Position numbers and translations under genes: made by a program. From the NCBI GenBank assembly GCA_900546785.1, contig URED01000004.1:1-64000 (forward strand): a stretch of DNA of 64,000 nucleotides, in the 5' to 3' direction. Within the stretch, counting starts at the first letter, position 1. Every line of letters starts with the position of its first letter. The stretch comes from an uncultured Oscillospiraceae bacterium. Lineage in GTDB: Bacteria > Bacillota > Clostridia > Oscillospirales > Acutalibacteraceae. This document shows positions 33,618-41,073 of the stretch, piece after piece. The notes under the pieces were generated by a model. It searched no databases and was not told the DNA's origin. It was given only the letters and a program-made list of their open reading frames with translations.

Positions 33618-34255
33618 ATGGAAAAGAGGAATTTCGCTTTCTTTCAGTAAGTTTGGATATTTATTGCCGGCTGTTACGGCGGCTTTCTTGTGGAGCCTTG
33701 TGGTGCCTTATCAAAAACGGCTATATTGAAAGCCGCAAGTCGCTCGTGCTGGGGCATCTGAGCGTGGCGTACGGCATGGGCGCCGTTTTGCTGACTCTGA
33801 TACTCGTTCGCTTTCAGCAGGCAAAGCTTTGGAAGATATTTCTGATCGCCTTTGTATCGGGTACCGTAACGGAATATATCTGCTCGCCGGGGCAGGAGAT
33901 CTGCTTCGGCACCGTTGCGTGGGATTACAGTCATCTGCCGCTGAATATAAACGGCAGGGTGTGTCTGCTGTATTCGCTTTTCTGTGGCGTGCTCGGCGTA
34001 GTCTGGGTAAAAGCCGTGATCCCGTTGATGAGAAAGATCTTTGATCGTGTTCATCTGCCGTTTGAAAAGGTGATCGTTTGGGCGTTTATCGCGTTTTTTG
34101 TTTTTGACTGCGCGCTTTCCGCCTCCGCCGCCCTGCGTATGAATGAAAGAGCGCAGGGAATCGCTGCGTCAAATAAGGTAGAACAGTTTTTGGATACATA
34201 TTATCCTGATGATAAAATGAATCAGATCTACGCGAATTCCAGGCCTTCCGAATAA
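33618..34255 (+). pseudogene. Putative ABC transporter permease (CmpB-type), broken twice
   Basis: GGAGG at 33606-33610 precedes ATG 33618, which opens MEKRNFAFFQ and then meets TAA at 33648. The same frame goes on as VWIFIAGCYGGFLVE, the family's first helix. Then the homology shifts frame to LWCLIKNGYIESRKSLVLG and runs to 34255 with FGTVAWDYSHLPLNINGRVCLLYS, typical of the putative ABC-transporter permease family PF06541. So there is one nonsense codon and one frameshift (net loss of one base near 33697). The rest is well preserved, so inactivation is recent. Confidence 0.8.
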
Positions 34256-34282
34256 TACTCTTTACGCAAAAAGCTCCGCGGA

Positions 34283-34339
34283 GTCAGACTGTCGATAAAG
34301 TCGGCTGAACCGCGCGATATACTTTACTGATTCAAAGCA
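34283..34339. repeat. Dispersed intergenic repeat, copy 1
   Basis: GTCAGACTGTCGATAAAGTCGGC, nine variable bases, then CGATATA and a CTTTAC/ATTCAAAGCA block. A second copy in the same orientation is at 51859-51917. Confidence 0.7.
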
Positions 34340-34404
34340 AAGAAAAATAACAAACAGTAGAAAAGCGACTTAATCGTAAACAAATAATACATATAAAAAC
34401 AGTT

Positions 34405-34605
34405 AAATGGCGCATGAACCAAGTGTTCATGCACCATTTGCGCTTTCCGCCTTTCGCTCGGGGGCAGTACCTCTGTACAGCTCCCGCTCGCGAAAAACGA
34501 AATTCAGCTCGATTTCTCGAAGTCTCCTCAGAGTGTAGGACTGCCCTTTATTCTAAATTTGCACCTTTTTCTACACGCTGAGCCGCCCTGTTTAAAGGGC
34601 GGCAT
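34405..34605 (-). ncRNA. Candidate structured RNA or dispersed repeat with terminator-like end
   Basis: Read on the minus strand, the stretch opens with GCCGCCCT/AGGGCGGC and has GTGTAG...CTACAC and GGGCAGT...ACTGCCC long-range pairs. It ends in a 15-base hairpin AAATGGTGCATGAAC / GTTCATGCGCCATTT followed by AACTGTTTTTAT. No supported ORF lies in it. It could be a small RNA or a family-specific repeat. With the repeat at 34283 it fills the gene-free stretch 34256-34635. Confidence 0.4.
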
Positions 34606-34635
34606 CGGCAGATAATAAAATACGCTTTGTGCCGA

Positions 34636-34965
34636 TCATTTTAAAAATTTGATCAGTTCGAGGGCAGCGCCGATATCGCCCTCTACCTTAAGCTTGCCGA
34701 GCGTAAACGCCATAACGGGATCCAGCTTGCCGTTTATAAGCTTGATAAGATTATCCGCGCTTGCGATAAGGATAGCGTTGCGGTCATAATACTCATACGG
34801 CTCTATATGGATCTCACCGTCTTTGATCTCCACATAAAAGATGCCCTCCGGCTTGCCGACTATATTGATCTGAAAAGCAAGAGTGCCCTCCACAGAGCTT
34901 ACGTCCGTATTCTTAAATCTTTCTCTGAACGCCTCTACGACCTGCTCATAAGTTAAAGCTTTCAT
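34636..34965 (-). CDS. SCP2 sterol-binding domain protein
   Basis: A 109-residue protein with the SCP2 lipid-binding fold: GTLAFQINIVGKPEGIFYVEI, the YDRNAILIASADNLIKLINGKLDP stretch, and AFTLGKLKVEGDIGAALELIKF. Such small bacterial SCP2 proteins bind hydrophobic ligands; no specific pathway is known. The frame opens at 35025, but AGGAGG fits ATG 34965 (or 34968). It is followed by the repeat region. Confidence 0.88.
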   Translation of the reverse strand: MKALTYEQVVEAFRERFKNTDVSSVEGTLAFQINIVGKPEGIFYVEIKDGEIHIEPYEYYDRNAILIASADNLIKLINGKLDPVMAFTLGKLKVEGDIGAALELIKFLK

Positions 34966-35034
34966 CATGATTCCTCCTAAACAGTGATACTTTATTTTAC
35001 CACACGGAGAGATTGAATTCAACATGCGCGGCGT

Positions 35035-35391
35035 TTAATTTTTATCCTTGCTTCTTGAGATAAGGGCTACAACGAGCGCGCTGAGCACCGCAACGGTAAC
35101 GCCGCCCGCCATTGCAGACATGCCGCCCGTTATGATGCCGATAAAGCCGTTTTCACGCACCGCCTCTTTTACGCCGTTTGCCAGCGAGTTGCCGAAGCCG
35201 GTGAGCGGTATCGTTGCACCCGCGCCGGCAAAATCAACCAGTTTGTCATAGACGCCGAATGCGCCGAGCAATACGCCGAGGCACACAAAAAGCACAAGTA
35301 TCCTGGCAGGCGTCAGTTTTGTGTTATCTATCAGGATCTGACCGACAAGGCAGATAAGACCGCCGACAATAAATGCCTTTAAAAAAATCAT
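35035..35391 (-). CDS. spoVAEb: Stage V sporulation protein AE (SpoVAEb), spore membrane channel subunit
   Basis: A 118-residue membrane protein of about four helices. The start FLKAFIVGGLICLVGQILID and the IPLTGFGNSLANGVKEAV motif mark the SpoVAC/SpoVAEb family, part of the channel that moves dipicolinic acid into and out of spores. In most Clostridia it sits in one operon with spoVAC and spoVAD. Here spoVAC is 950 bases away on the other strand and spoVAD 4.5 kb away. Its ribosome binding site lies in the stem of an upstream hairpin. Confidence 0.88.
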   Translation of the reverse strand: MIFLKAFIVGGLICLVGQILIDNTKLTPARILVLFVCLGVLLGAFGVYDKLVDFAGAGATIPLTGFGNSLANGVKEAVRENGFIGIITGGMSAMAGGVTVAVLSALVVALISRSKDKN

Positions 35392-35398
35392 AAAAAAT

Positions 35399-35429
35399 CA
35401 CCTGCTGATAGTTTTTGCCTCAGCAGGTG
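35399..35429 (-). terminator. Terminator of the ABC ATPase gene overlapping the spoVAEb ribosome binding site
   Basis: Ten-base perfect stem CACCTGCTGA / TCAGCAGGTG. On the minus strand its 3' arm holds AGGTGA, followed by TTTTTT and the spoVAEb ATG. Confidence 0.65.
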
Positions 35430-35451
35430 TAATATTCTAATAAATATAGAT

Positions 35452-36198
35452 TTATCCCAAATCTATAGGATTTTTATTATCCATTTTTGCTTTTCTGCCG
35501 TATTTTTCCTCAAAGCCGGGATTTATGTAATCCTCTACAACTTTGCCGTCTCTGATTCGGATAACACGTTCCGCCTGCTCGGCTATCTCGTTATCGTGCG
35601 TAATGACGATTACGGTTCTGCCGTCGTCCTTCAGATTATGCAGGATCTGCATAACGTCCTTGGTAGAGCGGGTATCCAGATTGCCTGTAGGCTCGTCTGC
35701 AAGGATAACGGGCGGTGCGGCGGCGATTGCCCTTGCTACCGCCACTCTTTGCTGCTGGCCGCCTGAAAGCGCCGCAGGCAGATGGTGCATGCGCTCTTTA
35801 AGACCTACTTTTTCAAGTGCGGCAACGGAAAGCTCACGCCTTTCCGCCTTGGGCACACCGCGGTAAACAAGCGGCAGCTCCACATTTTCAAGCGCATCGA
35901 GCGAAGCGATAAGGTTGAAGCCCTGAAAGATAAAGCCGATCTGCTTATTTCTGATATCGCTCATCTCATCATCGGTAAGGTCCTCAACAAGCCTGCCGTT
36001 GATATAATATTCGCCGGAGGTGGGAACATCAAGCAGACCCAGCATATTCATAAGCGTTGATTTACCGGAACCGGACTGCCCGATTATGGCAACGAACTCG
36101 CCCTCGTCAATGGTGAGGGAAACGCCGTCCAGCGCGTTCACCTGGTTTTCGCCGGGGTTATATATTTTATACACATTTCTTACGTCGATAAGGTGCAT
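35452..36198 (-). CDS. ABC transporter ATP-binding protein, MacB/LolD type
   Basis: A 248-residue ATPase with Walker [13 protein letters not shown], signature [14 protein letters not shown] and Walker [13 protein letters not shown], the pattern of the MacB/LolD class that works with FtsX-like permeases in efflux or lipoprotein and peptide export. No permease gene is adjacent, so the partner is elsewhere. A 30-residue tail (ending KNPIDLG) follows the usual C-terminus. GGAG lies before the ATG. Confidence 0.9.
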   Translation of the reverse strand: MHLIDVRNVYKIYNPGENQVNALDGVSLTIDEGEFVAIIGQSGSGKSTLMNMLGLLDVPTSGEYYINGRLVEDLTDDEMSDIRNKQIGFIFQGFNLIASLDALENVELPLVYRGVPKAERRELSVAALEKVGLKERMHHLPAALSGGQQQRVAVARAIAAAPPVILADEPTGNLDTRSTKDVMQILHNLKDDGRTVIVITHDNEIAEQAERVIRIRDGKVVEDYINPGFEEKYGRKAKMDNKNPIDLG

Positions 36199-36341
36199 CG
36201 TTATCTCCCTTTACAAATAGTATATTTCAATATTACAGATAATTATATAATTTGTCAAGTCCTTTGAATAATTATTTAAAAAAGTTAAACAATATTTAAC
36301 AGATAGCTAAAAAATCAGCTTAATAAAAAAGAGGCGATCCT

Positions 36342-36785
36342 ATGGGAATCAGTAAAGACGAATACGGAAAAATGACGGACAAGGCAAGCGGTTCTTCGCC
36401 GAAGCTGAAAAACGGCATCAAAGCGTTTTTATTCGGCGGCGCAATCTGCTGCTTCGGGCAAGCGATCAACGAGCTATTGCAGTCCGCCGGACTCAGCGGC
36501 GACGAAGTCAAGATCGCAACACCGTGCATCATCATTATCATAACGGCGGTGCTGACGGGAATCGGCGTGTTCGATAAGATCGCACGCCACGCGGGCGCAG
36601 GCACGATTGTGCCTATAACCGGCTTTGCGAATTCCGTTGTTTCCCCTGCGCTTGAATTCAAGCAGGAAGGTCTGGTGCTCGGCACAGCGGCGCAGATGTT
36701 TACGATAGCGGGTCCTGTAATAGTATACGGAACGGCGAGTTCAGTTATTTACGGGCTGATCATCTATATCTTTAAATTATACTGA
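36342..36785 (+). CDS. spoVAC: Stage V sporulation protein AC
   Basis: A 147-residue inner spore membrane protein: a charged 25-residue N-terminus, then four helices with AFLFGGAICCFGQAINELL and IVPITGFANSVVSPALEFKQEG, characteristic of SpoVAC, the mechanosensitive-like subunit of the dipicolinate channel. GAGGCG precedes the ATG. It is divergent from the ABC ATPase and closes with its own terminator instead of leading into spoVAD. Confidence 0.9.
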   Translation: MGISKDEYGKMTDKASGSSPKLKNGIKAFLFGGAICCFGQAINELLQSAGLSGDEVKIATPCIIIIITAVLTGIGVFDKIARHAGAGTIVPITGFANSVVSPALEFKQEGLVLGTAAQMFTIAGPVIVYGTASSVIYGLIIYIFKLY

Positions 36786-36796
36786 GCAAACAAAAA

Positions 36797-36842
36797 TTCC
36801 GGCTGCCGCGTATTATTTGCGCCGAAAAGCCGGAACTTTTTA
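36797..36842 (+). terminator. Terminator of spoVAC
   Basis: TTCCGGCT / AGCCGGAA stem with a long loop, followed by CTTTTT. Confidence 0.65.
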
Positions 36843-36870
36843 CATAAAAACTGCTTCGAAGGCATTTTTA

Positions 36871-37767
36871 CTACTCAAAATTTTCAATAGATTTCAGTTG
36901 CTTCAGTCTGTAAATATCACGCGCCGCCCAAACGGCAGCGCCGGACAGAAACGAAATTCCGGCAGCAATGCAGACTTTTGCGTCTCCGTCGGAAATATCA
37001 TTGACATACCCCATGCCAATGACCGGAATCAGGCAAAGGAAAATTCCCGTTATGCTCATTACAAGCTGACCAGCGCCTTTATAGATTCTGTTCATGTAAA
37101 GATTGTGGGCGCCGAAAACACCGAGCGTGCAGGCAAGTTTCAGGGCGGTTCTGACCTTCTTTTTCTTTTGCTTTTGTGCCTTATCGCACGGGTAAACAGG
37201 ATAAAAGGAAGTAAAATTTGAAACAAAGAGCAATACCATTGCAAGCCAAAGCGGAACAAGCTCCAGAAGCCCGCTTTTGCCGAGCGTAAACTGAACAATG
37301 ATCATGCCGGCAAGAATCAGAATGACAAGAAAAGTTGTGAGCCTATACTTAATATGCTTTTTATAGTTATGTATAAAAAACATCAGGATTGCGATGGCGT
37401 TGAGCGCGATAAAAATCAGTGTAGCAATCAGATGCGCCGTCTGCTCCCAGCCCCAGTCATTGATAAACACCACGCCGGGCATAAAGAAAATGGCAGCAAT
37501 AGCAAACGCCGTGCCTACCCTGCCGGAATAGCCGAATTTTTTGTAAAGATAGATAATGTTCAGGAAAAACGCCGCCGCGGTCAGCACGCCCCACATCAAA
37601 AAGCCATGGGGATAATCATAGCCGAGCCAGGAAAGCGTATTATCCGTTTCCACCGGATTTCTGATAAAACCGAATATAACATTATAAACGAGCGCCATGG
37701 TAAGTACGACCATGGACATGGTTTTGTTCGGCGCTTTGAGCTCACCGATTTTTCCGTAATCGCCCAT
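36871..37767 (-). CDS. Polytopic membrane protein with C-terminal TM2 domain
   Basis: A 298-residue protein with about six N-terminal helices of no recognised family. After a basic KAQKQKKKKVR linker comes a TM2-like helical hairpin (LGVFGAHNLYMNRIYKGAGQLV). TM2 domains are found in many proteins without a common function. An in-frame GTG at 37773 lies too near the AGGAGG; ATG 37767 is chosen. Upstream (37768-38038) no gene is supported. Confidence 0.7.
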   Translation of the reverse strand: MGDYGKIGELKAPNKTMSMVVLTMALVYNVIFGFIRNPVETDNTLSWLGYDYPHGFLMWGVLTAAAFFLNIIYLYKKFGYSGRVGTAFAIAAIFFMPGVVFINDWGWEQTAHLIATLIFIALNAIAILMFFIHNYKKHIKYRLTTFLVILILAGMIIVQFTLGKSGLLELVPLWLAMVLLFVSNFTSFYPVYPCDKAQKQKKKKVRTALKLACTLGVFGAHNLYMNRIYKGAGQLVMSITGIFLCLIPVIGMGYVNDISDGDAKVCIAAGISFLSGAAVWAARDIYRLKQLKSIENFE

Positions 37768-38038
37768 ACACACTCCTCCTCAAATATTTTTCAGTTCAAT
37801 CATAACAGAAAAACAGCCAAAAAGAAAGTCGTTTTGATAAAGGAAACCGTTTTGTAACCCCATTTGGCAAAACGAACATTATTTCTGCCCTTATCATAAA
37901 GCGATAAGAGATTTTGTATATTTGCCGTGCTGATATTGGACTATATATCCCGTTTTGCCTGTTTCACAATCTTTTTTAACTGTAATGCCTTGAGCAACTG
38001 CGCGCCTTTTGCAAACAGAAGAATGAATACAAAATCAT

Positions 38039-38521
38039 TCACACGGAAAAGCACATCGTTTTTAAATACAAACTATACTCGTAGCCGTATCCCTCATATG
38101 TTTCGTATTTTCTTGCAATTATATTATCGAACCCCAACTCTTTGTAAATATGTATTGCACTTTCATTGTCGTCCTCAACGCCTACGGTAAATTCCGAATA
38201 TCCGGCGGCGCACAGCTTGCTGATCACTTCTTGTAGCAGGCATTTTCCGTAACCTTTGCCCTGCTCTTTCTTAAGAATACGAAAAGCATAAAGATACGCG
38301 CGTTTGCCGGGGATCGCCTCCCGCTCATCTTCGCTTTTATATTTTACGCGCAATTCGCCGATTAATCTTCTGCCCTGAAACAGACCGAAAATATCTATGA
38401 TTCCGTTTTCCATGCTTTCGGTATTTTCTTTTATCATCCGATCCATATCTTTATATTTAAACAAACCTGTAAGTAGTGGAAGTTCGCTTACCGATAATCT
38501 TTTTATACGTAAATTTTCCAT
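38039..38521 (-). CDS. GNAT-family N-acetyltransferase
   Basis: A 160-residue acetyl-CoA-dependent acetyltransferase. The acetyl-CoA-binding motif A is KKEQGKGYGKCLLQEVI and the C-terminal ESAIHIYKELGF is motif B. The substrate is unknown. The frame runs to 38575, but ATG 38521 behind AAGGAT gives the natural GNAT start MENLRIKRLSV. It lies downstream of the esterase gene on the same strand. Confidence 0.85.
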   Translation of the reverse strand: MENLRIKRLSVSELPLLTGLFKYKDMDRMIKENTESMENGIIDIFGLFQGRRLIGELRVKYKSEDEREAIPGKRAYLYAFRILKKEQGKGYGKCLLQEVISKLCAAGYSEFTVGVEDDNESAIHIYKELGFDNIIARKYETYEGYGYEYSLYLKTMCFSV

Positions 38522-38587
38522 ATTATAATCCTTGAGCAATAAGTATATTACATCATATTCGTACCGAACAAGCAATATTGTTCATGC

Positions 38588-39634
38588 TTATTTACTTTTG
38601 CTGAGCAGCCACGGAAGCCACTTTTCTTTTCTGTAAAATTTTGTGCACATGCCGTGCCCGTATTTATCCCAGCGTGTATATTTAACATCTGCCCCGGCTT
38701 TTTTCAGGGCGTTATAAAATTTATCATCACTTTCTATTGAAACCACAGCATCATCACTTGCATGCGCCATCCAAATCGGGATGGCGGAGATGGAATCAAA
38801 CGCTTTTTCATCCGCTTTGATTTTGCCGTGGTACTCGCCCATTGTTTCCACTGCCGCCGCAATAAGATGCGGGTGGCGGAACAGAAAATTCCAAACAAGT
38901 CCGCCGCCGAACGAAGTGCCGTAAATATATATTCTTTTGCTGTCAACACCGTAAGATTCAATTAAATATTGAATGATATCGGCGCAGTTATCCGCACAAG
39001 CGTCCCTCAGCTCAGACTCAGTATTATAATTGCAGAGGCGCATATACTGCGGGATAAGGATATTACATTTTTTCGTAAGAAAGCGATAGCCGCAGGCGGT
39101 GAAGAAAAATTCAAACAGGGGTTTAAAATTATCGCGCCCGATCGTCCCCGCGCCGCCGAAATAGATGACAAGCGGGCGATTTTTTTCACCGGCTTTTTTA
39201 AATCTGAACGGCACGGCGTCTGCTCCGTTTAAATAAATATATCTTCTGAAACCCGCTGCGCCGCCAAGCTTTGCAACCGTTTTGCTTTTGAACCGGCGCA
39301 CCAGATTTTTCTGATATTTTTTATTGGCTCTGACCTGCTTTACAAGGCGCAGAGTTTGTTTGATTACCCTTTTCGGCATACCGGGCGGGTATTTTTCGCC
39401 CTTTTCCGTGTGATCTTTAAAAAGCCTGTAATAATAACCGTCCTCGCCGAATACAAAAACGACGGTCTCTTTAATAATTTCCATTCCGCCCGAATCGCGC
39501 ATATAATCCGCATAATTTTCATCATTAAAGCTGACTTTGACCAAATCACCGTTTTTATACTGCTGTGATATGTATTTTTTTGATTCCTCATAGTGTAAAT
39601 CCGTATATTTTGAAGTAAAAAGAAAATAGTTCAT
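38588..39634 (-). CDS. Alpha/beta-hydrolase, esterase/depolymerase type
   Basis: A 348-residue protein with no signal peptide. The N-terminal 130 residues are unassigned. The C-terminal hydrolase has the oxyanion-type RPLVIYFGGAG, nucleophile elbow YGTSFGG (Ser), ASDDAVVS (Asp) and DKYGHGM (His), the order seen in PHB-depolymerase-like and feruloyl-esterase-like enzymes. The substrate is unknown. The GNAT gene follows it. Confidence 0.8.
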   Translation of the reverse strand: MNYFLFTSKYTDLHYEESKKYISQQYKNGDLVKVSFNDENYADYMRDSGGMEIIKETVVFVFGEDGYYYRLFKDHTEKGEKYPPGMPKRVIKQTLRLVKQVRANKKYQKNLVRRFKSKTVAKLGGAAGFRRYIYLNGADAVPFRFKKAGEKNRPLVIYFGGAGTIGRDNFKPLFEFFFTACGYRFLTKKCNILIPQYMRLCNYNTESELRDACADNCADIIQYLIESYGVDSKRIYIYGTSFGGGLVWNFLFRHPHLIAAAVETMGEYHGKIKADEKAFDSISAIPIWMAHASDDAVVSIESDDKFYNALKKAGADVKYTRWDKYGHGMCTKFYRKEKWLPWLLSKSK

Positions 39635-39752
39635 GAAAGCTCCTTTGCATATGAGCAGTGATAAAAATTACCGAAGAACATATTGAATAACGCTCTACTG
39701 CGAAAGTTTCTGCTTTCATCATAGCACACGCAGGCAGAAATGTCCATAAAAG

Positions 39753-39781
39753 AAAGCCGCTTCGTATTTGTACAAAGCGGC
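39753..39781 (-). terminator. Terminator of the spoVAD unit
   Basis: On the minus strand GCCGCTT / AAGCGGC with TTTCTTTT after it, just beyond the small membrane-protein gene. Confidence 0.65.
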
Positions 39782-39805
39782 AGGAAAAATCATAGGAGCG
39801 ATGCG

Positions 39806-39973
39806 TCATTTTAGCATTTTGAAACCGGACTTATCCGGCGAAGCGATGAGCAGAACCGCCTGCAGCACCAAAAACGCTACGGCAAGCACTCTTATAACGG
39901 TTATGGCGGCATAGAGCGCGTTAATGGTCTTTTGAAAGCCGCCCATGACCTTTATATCGTTTTTAAGATCCAT
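39806..39973 (-). CDS. Small single-pass membrane protein after spoVAD
   Basis: A 55-residue protein (start MDLKNDIKVMGGFQ) with one hydrophobic helix at about residues 18-43. It starts two bases after the spoVAD stop, with GGAGGTG before its ATG, so it is translationally linked to spoVAD and likely expressed in the forespore. It is too short to be SpoVAEa and I recognise no family. Confidence 0.65.
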   Translation of the reverse strand: MDLKNDIKVMGGFQKTINALYAAITVIRVLAVAFLVLQAVLLIASPDKSGFKMLK

Positions 39974-39975
39974 AT

Positions 39976-40977
39976 TTACACCTCCAGCAGCACGGCGTGG
40001 GCGATGCCGGGAATCGGCTGCCCCTGCTTGCTTGAAGTGGGCGACATAAGCGCGCCCGTAGCAACGAAAAGCACCTTTTTCAGCTTGCCTTTTCGCATCT
40101 GTTTTAGAATATGGGAACAAAGAACGCTTGCGCTGCACCCGCAGCCGGAGCCGCCGCTGTTTACATCCTGTGACTCGAGGTCAAAGATCATAAGCCCGCA
40201 GTCACGGTGCACCTCTCTGATATCCAGCCCGTGTTCCTTTTCCAGCAGCTCATAAAGGAGCTTGGAACCCGTAAGCCCGAGATCGCCCGTTAAGATCATA
40301 TCATAATCCTGCGGCGCGCTCTGCGTATCGCACAGGAAATCATAGATGGTCTTTTCCGCAGCCGGCGCCATGGCGGCGCCCATATTATTGGCGTCCGTTA
40401 TACCCATATCGCAGATGGTGCCTATGGACACCGCAGGTATATTTATACCGGCGCCGCTGTTTTTTACAACGGCGCAGCCTGCGCCGGTAACCGTCCACTG
40501 CGCGGTGGGCGGGCGCTGACCGCCGTATTCAAGCGGAAAACGGAACTGCCTTTCGCTTGAGCAGAAATGGCTGGAGGTTCCCGCCGCCACACACTGTGCG
40601 CCGCCGTCCACAAGCATGGAACCGACGCTTAGGGAGAGCGCCATTGTGGAACACGCGCCGAAAAGCCCGATGGACGGGATGGAGAGGTCTTTGAGTGCAA
40701 AAGCGCTGCCCATACACTGATCCAGCAGATCGCCGCTCAAAATGAAATTTGCATCGGACGGCGCGGTATTTGCATTGCTGAAAGCACGGATAATGGCATC
40801 ATGCAGCATGGCGGATTCCGCAAGTTCGTAGGACTCCTGCCCCAATGTAGTATCTTCAAAAATCGCGTCAAAATCAGCGGCAAGCGGGCCTTCGCCCTCT
40901 TTTTTACCGCACACGCCCGCGGAGCCGACGATGACGGGCGGAACTTCAAAAAAAGCTGTCTTTCCCTTTATTTTCAT
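39976..40977 (-). CDS. spoVAD: Stage V sporulation protein AD
   Basis: A 333-residue thiolase-fold protein (start MKIKGKTAFFEVPPVIVGSAG, with AESAMLHDAI and DLLDQCMGSAFALKDL). SpoVAD binds dipicolinic acid during its uptake into spores and is not a catalytic thiolase. Length and motifs are normal. It is separated from spoVAC and spoVAEb by about 4 kb of unrelated genes. GAGGTG lies in the 3' arm of a hairpin and is followed by seven Ts and the ATG. Confidence 0.93.
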   Translation of the reverse strand: MKIKGKTAFFEVPPVIVGSAGVCGKKEGEGPLAADFDAIFEDTTLGQESYELAESAMLHDAIIRAFSNANTAPSDANFILSGDLLDQCMGSAFALKDLSIPSIGLFGACSTMALSLSVGSMLVDGGAQCVAAGTSSHFCSSERQFRFPLEYGGQRPPTAQWTVTGAGCAVVKNSGAGINIPAVSIGTICDMGITDANNMGAAMAPAAEKTIYDFLCDTQSAPQDYDMILTGDLGLTGSKLLYELLEKEHGLDIREVHRDCGLMIFDLESQDVNSGGSGCGCSASVLCSHILKQMRKGKLKKVLFVATGALMSPTSSKQGQPIPGIAHAVLLEV

Positions 40978-40984
40978 AAAAAAA

Positions 40985-41011
40985 CACCTCGGGCTTATTT
41001 TGCCCGAGATG
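40985..41011 (-). terminator. Hairpin overlapping the spoVAD ribosome binding site
   Basis: CTCGGGC / GCCCGAG core stem. On the minus strand the 3' arm GCCCGAGGTG supplies the ribosome binding site and is followed by TTTTTTT-ATG. It may also end transcription from the upstream glucosidase gene. Confidence 0.55.
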
Positions 41012-41073
41012 TTTTGTTTTATATTGCCTATGCCGCTTTTTGTGCCGCCGGCGGCGCAGGAAGTTTTTTCATT

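Noticed and set aside
33653-34255. ORF starting with TTG at 33653 taken as an intact gene
   Set aside because: The first 16 residues do not match the family. The strong ribosome binding site belongs to ATG 33618 and the true N-terminal helix is read in the other frame, so the gene is broken.
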